Below, in pieces: positions 11,601-20,600 of a stretch of DNA of 64,000 nucleotides. Every line of letters starts with the position of its first letter. Positions within the stretch are counted from its first letter, which is position 1. The notes beneath the pieces are model-generated. The model was not told the origin of the DNA. It did not search any database and saw only the letters and a program-made list of their open reading frames with translations. The DNA comes from Brasenia schreberi. Taxonomy: Eukaryota > Streptophyta > Magnoliopsida > Nymphaeales > Cabombaceae. The stretch spans positions 3,758,001-3,822,000 of the forward strand of contig JAYKKT010000059.1 in the NCBI GenBank assembly GCA_036023115.1. The letters run 5' to 3'. The position numbers were made by a program, and so were the translations under genes.

Positions 11601-14600
11601 TCCTTAGTGTAACTACTTTGTTGTTGTGAAGGCCAATATTTGATAATGTTGTTGATAGTGAAGATCTATGATTTATCACGTACATATTCATTTCATTTAT
11701 CAAACATTAAGATTTTCTTTTGATTAATTTCTGTATTATGATGAAATTAGTAGTTGTTTACGTGTTTTGCTTTAATATAAAGTTATGTACTTACTATTGT
11801 CATATACTTATGTTAATTGATGTCTCACTTGTTCTAGTTTGAATATTATATATAATATTATATACCTTAGTCGTATCGCCGCACCCAAAATTTTTAAAAT
11901 TTGTCGTATTTAGTACCCGCACCCGTGTGACATAGCTGCATAAAGAAAGTATGCAAAGAAAGAAATGATAGAAAGGAAGGTGGTCGGTTGCCCAATGGGT
12001 TACCAAAATGATGTTAGAGTATGACCATCCATTCCAGATTTTGTGTGATGTGTTGAAAAAGGAAGGATTGTTGTGGGATAACGTTGGTAGAAAAAGCAAA
12101 ATAGAGTTTTTTGAAATTGGAAATTCAAATTCAAAATTCAGAGACAACAACTTCCATGATTCTTGGAGGAGATCCGTACGAGCACGAGAACAAAGGAAGA
12201 GGCATTGCAGTCTAGATTATTATTGTTGACCCAAAGATGAGAAAGTAAGGTTGCTGCAAGGAAACAGTTAGGAGAGTTGTTCCTTGGCTGGTTGTTACTC
12301 AATGTTACTACAAAGAGGTTGATGTGGTAGTGGTCGAATACCTCCTAGTAGGAGTGTGGATGACGATATCATATTGGTCCCTGTCTTGGAAAGTAGAGTA
12401 GAGTTGTGGCGAAGCTTTATTGAGGTGTTTGAGAGGATCAAAATTTCCAAGATTAAAGTCAAATTTTGATGCATGATAATGTTGAAACCGGAGAGAGTTG
12501 CAAGGAAAGTGATTAAGTTGATGCAAGAGAAGGCAAGTAACTATGTTTTGTTGGCCAATTTATATGGTTCTGCTGGTATATTTGAGGATGTAAGGAAAGT
12601 GATTGAGTTGATGCAACATAAGGCAAGTAACTATGTTTTGTTGGCTAATTTATATTCTTCTGCTGGTAGATTTGAGGATGTAAGGAAAGTGATTGAGTTG
12701 ATGCCAAAGAAGGCAGGTTACTATGTTTTGTTGGCTAATTTATATGCTTTTGTTGGTAGATTTGAGGATAAAGGCAAAGTGAAAATGTGTTATCAAAGAG
12801 GGCTGAAAAATTCAGCAAAAGATTCACAAAGTATGATATAGTACCTGATGAATGTTTTCATTGGGTTAATGGTAGAATTGCATATAAAAGAAAAGATAGA
12901 GTGCAAAAAAACAATTTTCCACCACATATACTTGAAAATCGAATCATAGAAGAGGCAGATGCATTGATTTTTACAAAACGTGGCAGTATTACCAAGAAAC
13001 AAGAAGTTTAAGACCTTGAGTTGCTAAAATGAATAGTCTGGAGGACTGCAAAAATCAGATGCAACCACCATGTGAATGGGCGCAGAACCGACTAGTACAA
13101 GCAGGTTATGTATTCTACTATTATTTGAGTGGTAGAGAGAGGACACTCAACCAACACACTGACAACAATCACTATATAAAGGGACGGAGGAAAAGCTGAT
13201 TGAAGTGTTTATGGTGGAGATAGTACCTCCTACCATAAAAATCAGCTTTCTCAAGAGGAAGAACACATGACTTTTGAACTGTTACTGCCCAATCACTTCA
13301 TGGAGAAGAAAGAACAAGAGCACCCGACACCCATAGAAAGGTTGTGCGCTACCCAAATGTGTTTTTAATTGTTCTTAGTTGATTTAGTGAAGCCTTAGAG
13401 AGATTTTGGTACAAGTGTGGTGAAGAAAGAACTGGTTTTTCAGCAAGTTGGGAGATCTCCAACTTTTTCTCATGTTTTCCTCATTTCTTCATGTATGCTC
13501 ATGCGTTGTGCTTTCCCCATGAATTCCAACAGTATATATAAATGTATATATATAGCTGACCCATTCTAGTATGGGAAAAGGCTTAGTTGTTGTATACATA
13601 CATATATATATATATAGTTTTTTTATTACATGTGTATATGGCTTGTTGAAGCCATAAATGTTATGATTAGATTTGGATTTCAAGCAGATTTGAATCGGGT
13701 CTTATATACCCAATCTAAGAAATCTCTGGCCCGACCCTGCATTTTTTCAGAGACCCCCCCAGGCCAGGCCCATTTTGACATCTCTATACACTAACCACTG
13801 GACCAGTAGTTCAGATGGAACTTAACAACAAAATGTTGAGGTTAATAGCTATGCTATGCCTCCTATGGAAACGGGTGAAGGGGTGGGGGAAGACAGTAAC
13901 AATGACGATCACCACCTGAAAGGTAAAAGCAGGACCACTAGTCACTTGACATGTGCGGAACAGACAAACTCTCTTCTATCCTATATAACCAAAAGTACTA
14001 ACCTTCTTTATTGCCTTGAGTTGCTCATTGAGCAAATATCGACGTTGTTCACCGCTTACTTTTTCCTCAATGGCCTTTGCTATTGATTCCTAGCAGCACA
14101 AAATGGACATAATATGAAACAGATGTCAAAAGGTACAGCATTAACATCTACCCAGCCAAAATAGCAACAAAGGATGAATAAAGCCCGAGGTAAGGATCAC
14201 CTGTAATTTGCTTATTTCCATTTCCTTCTTCACAAGTTCCAATGTAAGACTCAGCCGTTTAAATACCTAATTGAAACCAAAAGCAGGGATCAACGACCAA
14301 TTATTAGGTTAGTAAATATTAACACTCATTTCTTCTTGCCAATCATAATCATCCAACAGATTCAACATCCAGTTCTGCAATAAATCATGACAAATGTTGC
14401 TTCCAATACTTTGGAAATAAGATCAAGAGGAAAGAAGACAACGGTCAATGATTAGTGAACCAGGCCACTAATAAGCACATAAACAGAAAAGAATAAACCC
14501 TCAAGCAATCTGGTAGGTGTGGTTTTTCCTGTGATCCAGTAAATTATGGCCATAAAACAAAAACAGGAAAGATTGACCCTACTAAATAGCGATTTTTGCC

Positions 14601-17600
14601 ATATATTCAGCAAAATCCACAGGCATAGCTTAATGTGATGTTAATTCTTTCAGAAATATGATGTTCCAGAAAAAGTAATCTCATCCAAGATAGCAAACGT
14701 ACCACAACTAAAACCGAATTTTAGTGCTGTCTGGTAAAAGAACTCAATTCACACATCAGTATTAAAAGTTTCGAAAATGATTTGTCTATACGAAGTGCCA
14801 AGATGAGGATTGTCCAGCCAAAGGTAAAACATCGGCAGTCACTGTTGAATGAATCTTATTGATAATCAACAGGAATTTTATACAGTAATCTAGAAAAGCA
14901 ACTTCTAATCTCAAAACACGTAGTTTGCGGCAGCTGCAGACTTCCTGGCTGCTGCATCTTTTTTCCTTGTTAACCCTACCTCTAATGTTGGTGCTTATAA
15001 CTTAAAAGACTAATATACCCTTATTTAATCATACTTAACAATTGGACCAAGAGAACAAGGATAGATCCCATATCAAGCTGACCCGATATCCAGAAGGTTA
15101 AGTTACTTCACAACACTCTCCCTTAAGTTGGGTGAAAGATATTCACTACAGCCAACTTGCTTAGAGTCATCTTCTATTGACTGCTTTCATAACAAAATCT
15201 ACCCTTTGATCTGCAGACTTAACATAAACCAATTTGAACTCATGACTTACTACTTTTTCTCTTATAAAATAACAGTTGATCTCAATATGCTTCGTCCTCT
15301 CATGAAACGGGATTGGATCCCATTTGGATTGTTGCCTTGTTGTCACAATATAAGGAAATAGGACATACCACCTCCGTAAGCACAATATAAGGAAATAGGA
15401 CATCCCATTTGGACTGTTGCCTTGTTGTCACAATATAAGGAAATAGGCCATACTAACTTTTCATAAATCAAGAAATTTAAGGCATTGGGATGGAAGAGTT
15501 CCCTCAGTAAGCACTTATAAGATCACTTAATTTGTTTATTTGATTTGCCACATCATATAAGCTTATGCCACATCTGACTTTCAGATCTCGCAAGGTTCCA
15601 CCACGGCACAAGACTCTATTACATAATAGTTGCATTGTTTTCAAGACATGGAAGAAAGCTTAAGAACAAGAATCATGAACCTGACAATGCAAGAATGCAT
15701 ATTTACATCTACAAGTCCACCCAATATACAGCAGCGGAATTTGGTTACGAACTTACAACAACAACAATTAAGCCTTTTCCCTACTAGATGAGGTCAGCTA
15801 CATGGATTCTTTGTTTCCACAGAGCCCTATCATAATTTGTAGAATCCATGCAGCAATGGAATTTGGTTACAGTAATAAATTTGTCTGAGGATAACCTAAT
15901 AGAACAAACTGTAGAGTCCACAAAATGGTTGTCCGAAGATTACGATCAGAACATATTTGATGCATGTTTATTATTTTACTTGATCAAAGAAGTATAAATA
16001 TGTATTGTGCATGAATAGACGACAGGTCATCAACAGAGAAAACAGAACACTAGGCCATCTTTTTAAGCAGATCCCAATCACATATAACAACAAAGGTCTT
16101 TTGGCAATAAAAAACTTGATATAATTTGAGTCTAACCCAACAAAACTTTGCTCACATCTAACTCTTCAAGCACTTGCTGGCATTGAAACTTGTTAGATCC
16201 AGAAATAGCAGCTCCAAAATCTGCTAACCTTGGGTAGTTAAATTCACCAACATGCTGCAGAAAAGATATGAAAAGGAACTGATAAGTCCCAACAGTCTAG
16301 AAAACCACCTTGATAAATTACAATTAAGCCAGAACTATTCACAAGCTTTGATCAAGCACAATGAACAAGAGTCACTTTACATGATAATACCATACCTTTG
16401 TTAGAAATGGGCGCCATACAAGATGACTAACTCAGACTGTGTTTTAATTGTTTCAGTACAAAAAAAAATATAAATTTCTCACTACACTCTAGCCCTCAGT
16501 ATATAACCTAAATTACAGAGAGGCACCACTTTAGGTGTTCTGGAGTGTAGGATTGCAAGCCATCAATCATGATTCATGTCAACTCGTTTCAGGTGGGGTC
16601 TCAAACTTGCCACCCAAGCCCCATCCGTTTCATTGGCAAACTTGCAGGAACTTGCGTGTGTAATTGACAATCCTTTTGCCGGAACATGAGCAGCCAGATA
16701 ACCACCAGTCATGGGGGCAGGCATAGTTGGCAGGGGACATGGCTCAAGCACATAGAACCATTATCAATAATTTCCAATAGATTTGAAATATTTGAAGAGG
16801 TTTACCAAGAAAACGCATTTAGATACACTAATAAAAAGATATTTCCTAATAAAGATAGTTCAAAAAACTATCCTACTATATCTCATTCTCAAATGAAGAT
16901 CATGAGCTCATGACATGAACTGCAAAATGTTAGTTATCATGCCCAATTATTGTAATCGAGAACAACTGATGAAAGTCTAACAAACCCAATATATTGCCTA
17001 ACTACTCTCCTTGTTTCTTACAGATCAAAGTAAAAATAGCAGATACTTAGATAAGGCAGAAAGAGCATTGATGTATTACGTAAGAGTCCTGATGATGCAC
17101 AACCATGCATGTGCTATACGACATATAAGTAATGAGCAGACAAAACATTCTCTACGAGTGGCTATTACAATTTGTGAAGCAATGCTTTTCTTATTTCATC
17201 AAATTGCTTTATTTACGTGATTTAATAACTCTGGTGACTACTAAGGTTATTTTGTTAAACTATTGTACCCATAATCTTATGTCTGCAGAACAAGGTATAA
17301 GGAAAAACCTATCCATCCCTAGACTCTCACCATTGATGCCCACCTTTGCAATAAAACATATCCACATGCTCAATCAAATATTAATGATCATCAGCATCCA
17401 CTTACCTGCTCTAGAAACCCTCTCTCCAGAGTAACTGAGTCCATGAACAAGATCATAAACTCCAAGAGATCAGTCAATAACATCTTTAAGATACACTCTC
17501 AAATATCATACGTACAAGTACATGTATGTATGTATCTAATTATGTATGCATGTACATACTGTAACATTGAACTGTGATTCATTAACAGAGCATTAGTTAG

Positions 17601-20600
17601 CAATATTTGGTAGAATCAACAAGGAGCTGGAGAAGCAGTACAAAAAGGGCAATCAGCATCTAGGCATGTCACGCATGTATTAGGTGTCCACGTTGGTGTT
17701 GTACCAGTCCTTAAGGGATACTTCATCTGCATGAAGGGTCGTCATGACTAGAATAGAACAAATTTTTATACTAAGAGACCCAAAACTAATGAGAACTAAA
17801 ACTGTAGGAAGAATGCATGACAAACTACCAATTTGTTGTCACTGCAACCTTCAAGTGAAAAACATATATTCATCCTGAAACACAAAGCCTTTTTTTAAAT
17901 AAATACTAAACTATTTTGCATGTTGGCATTTGATATCATGAGTTACTCTCTGCGCTATTGCCTCGAAACCCCTTGTCATATATCAGATATTATATTAGCT
18001 TAGTCTGTGCATCCTAACTAAGAAAGGAAGTTAGTCTGTCCAATGTTAGACCAGTTAAACATTTACAGGAGAATGTTCTTTTGCCTGAATGCATATAATC
18101 AACTAATTCCACAACCTCGACCAAGATATCTTGCCTTTCTACAAGTTAATTTGAAGCTTACCAGCAGACGAGGGAAAAAGGAAAAGATCACAGTTAAGAA
18201 TATGGCATCATAAAGGAGAGGGAGCTCATGACCATGTTTATGCAATGACTTGAAAGTACATTTTAACAGTCTCAACAGGTTTACTCATCAAAGCAAGCAA
18301 GCAAGCACCTGAGTGTAAGGCTGAACATGCTCTTTCCAAAGAGAACCTGTCTTCAGAATATCACGCAACGTCGCAATAACCTCAAATGAAGTAGCCTTGA
18401 TGAGATCATCATCCTTACTATATGGCTTCTCCTACATAAATTAGTCGGTTATATGACTACCATTATGCTTTGGAGTTCAAAAAATTATCGGTCATTCATT
18501 CCATTATCCATACCACTACAGTTACTACACAACATATTAGCACACCATACCTCCAACAAGCAACCTTTTCTTTTAAAGATCATACAGATTCTCCATTTTC
18601 ACAGCCATTAAGCCTTAGCATGGTAAAATTGACGACAATGCAATTCGGGAAGTACATGCAAGCCTTTGGAAGAAGGTGCGGAAATGTGAAAATCATTACA
18701 TTTAATTGCTTTGCAAAAGTAACATGATTGATCTTGTAAGCACAATTTTTTATGCATGTTGAAGTGTTTAGTGGATGAACAAATATGATCTTAGAGCAGA
18801 AAGCAAGTTAAACTGGTGAATACACCCATGCTCCATTTTTCCGTTTTAGAATGTGCTAAACATTGTGTAACAAAAAACAGCTTGGACTTGTGTGGTTCAG
18901 CCAAGTAATTTCATCATTCCAACAATAAAGATAGGTAACAGGATTAGATACAGTGAGGCACTACGGATAACTTTGCAGCATGACACACAATGAACAAGCT
19001 ACAGAAGAATGGTGCCTGGGCTTATCGAAGGGCTCACCTAGACTCTGTTACCCACTCTAGAGTCCAAAGTATGGGTACAGTTGAGGTCATGAAAAGATAC
19101 AACTAATAAATTCAAAGCATAAGTAACATCCAAAGGCACAAGTATGGGTGTGGATCTGTGGTCACAGACCACGCTAGGATCACAGAGCATAGGACAGTTT
19201 GAATTGGACAAATTAGCATTTCATGCATGTGGACAGAAGTGAGCTAATTACAGGAAAATAGGAGAAAAACATACAAGTGAATTGAATGAGATTGAGCATG
19301 TAAGGCACATACATACCTTGATGTGGTCAACTTTGACTGTAAGAGGATCTTCATCAACCTGAAGACAAGTCAAGGACATGGTTAATACCATTAACTAAAA
19401 TCTCTATGACGAAGTTCGGAAATAATGAAAGTAGCAAACCATTTCAGTCATCTTCAGCCTCCGATGGCCCAAGAGCACCACTTGTTCGCCTTGTATGTTC
19501 GTAATCTGTCAGGGGAGCAAATTAGGATAACAAAAAACTAGAGTGATTCGAAAAAAGGATCTCAGACTAACTTAGCACCAGAGAAATATTCTAATGTATC
19601 ATGCCATTTGATGTACTATACATTGATCTACCAATGAGAAACAGCAAAAACCTTCTTGACTAATAGTTGATACCTGTGCAAGGGTACCAACTTCATGGAG
19701 GCGTTTAAAAAGATCTTCCCCTTTGAGGTCATATATGTTTTTTTCTGCTTCCGAACCTGTCACAAGACTAGGATCAACTCCAGGTTCATCCTTTACAAGA
19801 AAGGCACCAGCATATCTCACTGATCTCTTGTAGTTGTCCACCAAAGCATCCAATAGTTTAGGATCCTGAGCAAATTCAAAGAATCTGACTTAAAGATCCA
19901 ACACAAAACTTATTCTGCAAGAACCTGTGAAGATCACTGCCATAAGTTACCGCAACTAATTCAACATAGAAATTTAAAACAGTTGCTACTTATGCCAGAA
20001 TCATCACAAATCAGGATACAAGGAACAAGTTCAGATATAAAAAAAGCAAAATTAAGCATCACAGCAATCACAAGAATAACAACAACAACAACAACTAAGC
20101 CTTTTCCCATACTAGACGGGGTCGGCTACATGGATTCTTTGTTTCCACAAATCCCTATTGTGTGCCATGTTAGCAGTTAACACCCAATAAGCTAGATCAT
20201 TCTTTATTGTTTCTTTCCAACACTTTTGTGGTTGTCCTCTACCTCTTTTAATACTTTCCAAATTTAGTTTTTCTAACCTTCTTACAGGTTCTTCTTTTGA
20301 ACTTCTTTCTATATGTCCAAACCATCTTAAACGATGTTCTATTATTTTATCCTCTATTGGTGCCACTCCTAATTTGTTTCTAATAACCTCATTATGTATA
20401 CGGTCTTTTCTTGTATAACCACTCATCCATCTCAACATCTTCATTTCTGTCACAGACATCTTTTGTACATGTTGATGATTAACTGCCCAACACTCTGAAC
20501 CATAAAACATGGCAGGCCTAATTGCTGCTCTATAATATTTACCTTTTAATTTTAATGGTATATTCTTATCACAAAGAATATCGGATGCTCCTCTCCATTT

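Larger units (their letters stand above)
8459..13786. mobile_element. hAT-like TIR-bounded composite element carrying host-gene fragments, in Lon intron 9
   Basis: The left end TAGAGATGTCAATATGGGCC (8459) is mirrored at the right end: the reverse complement of 13767-13786 reads TAGAGATGTCAAAATGGGCC. Both sides are flanked by the perfect 8-bp duplication TACACTAA (8451-8458 and 13787-13794). TIR style and 8-bp duplication fit the hAT superfamily. No transposase is recognisable, so the element is non-autonomous or decayed. Inside lie a TA microsatellite, a copia LTR end with primer site, fragments of a CGR-type methyltransferase, HSPRO and PPR gene, and three RTE LINE insertions. Removing it leaves a Lon intron of about 280 bp. 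The content may come from capture, later nesting, or both. Confidence 0.72.

Noticed and set aside
13380..13492. Right LTR matching the remnant at 8682-8932
   Set aside because: Only about 40 bp agree (GATCTCCAACTTTTT...CCTCATTTCTT) and upstream sequence differs, so a full LTR pair is not supported.
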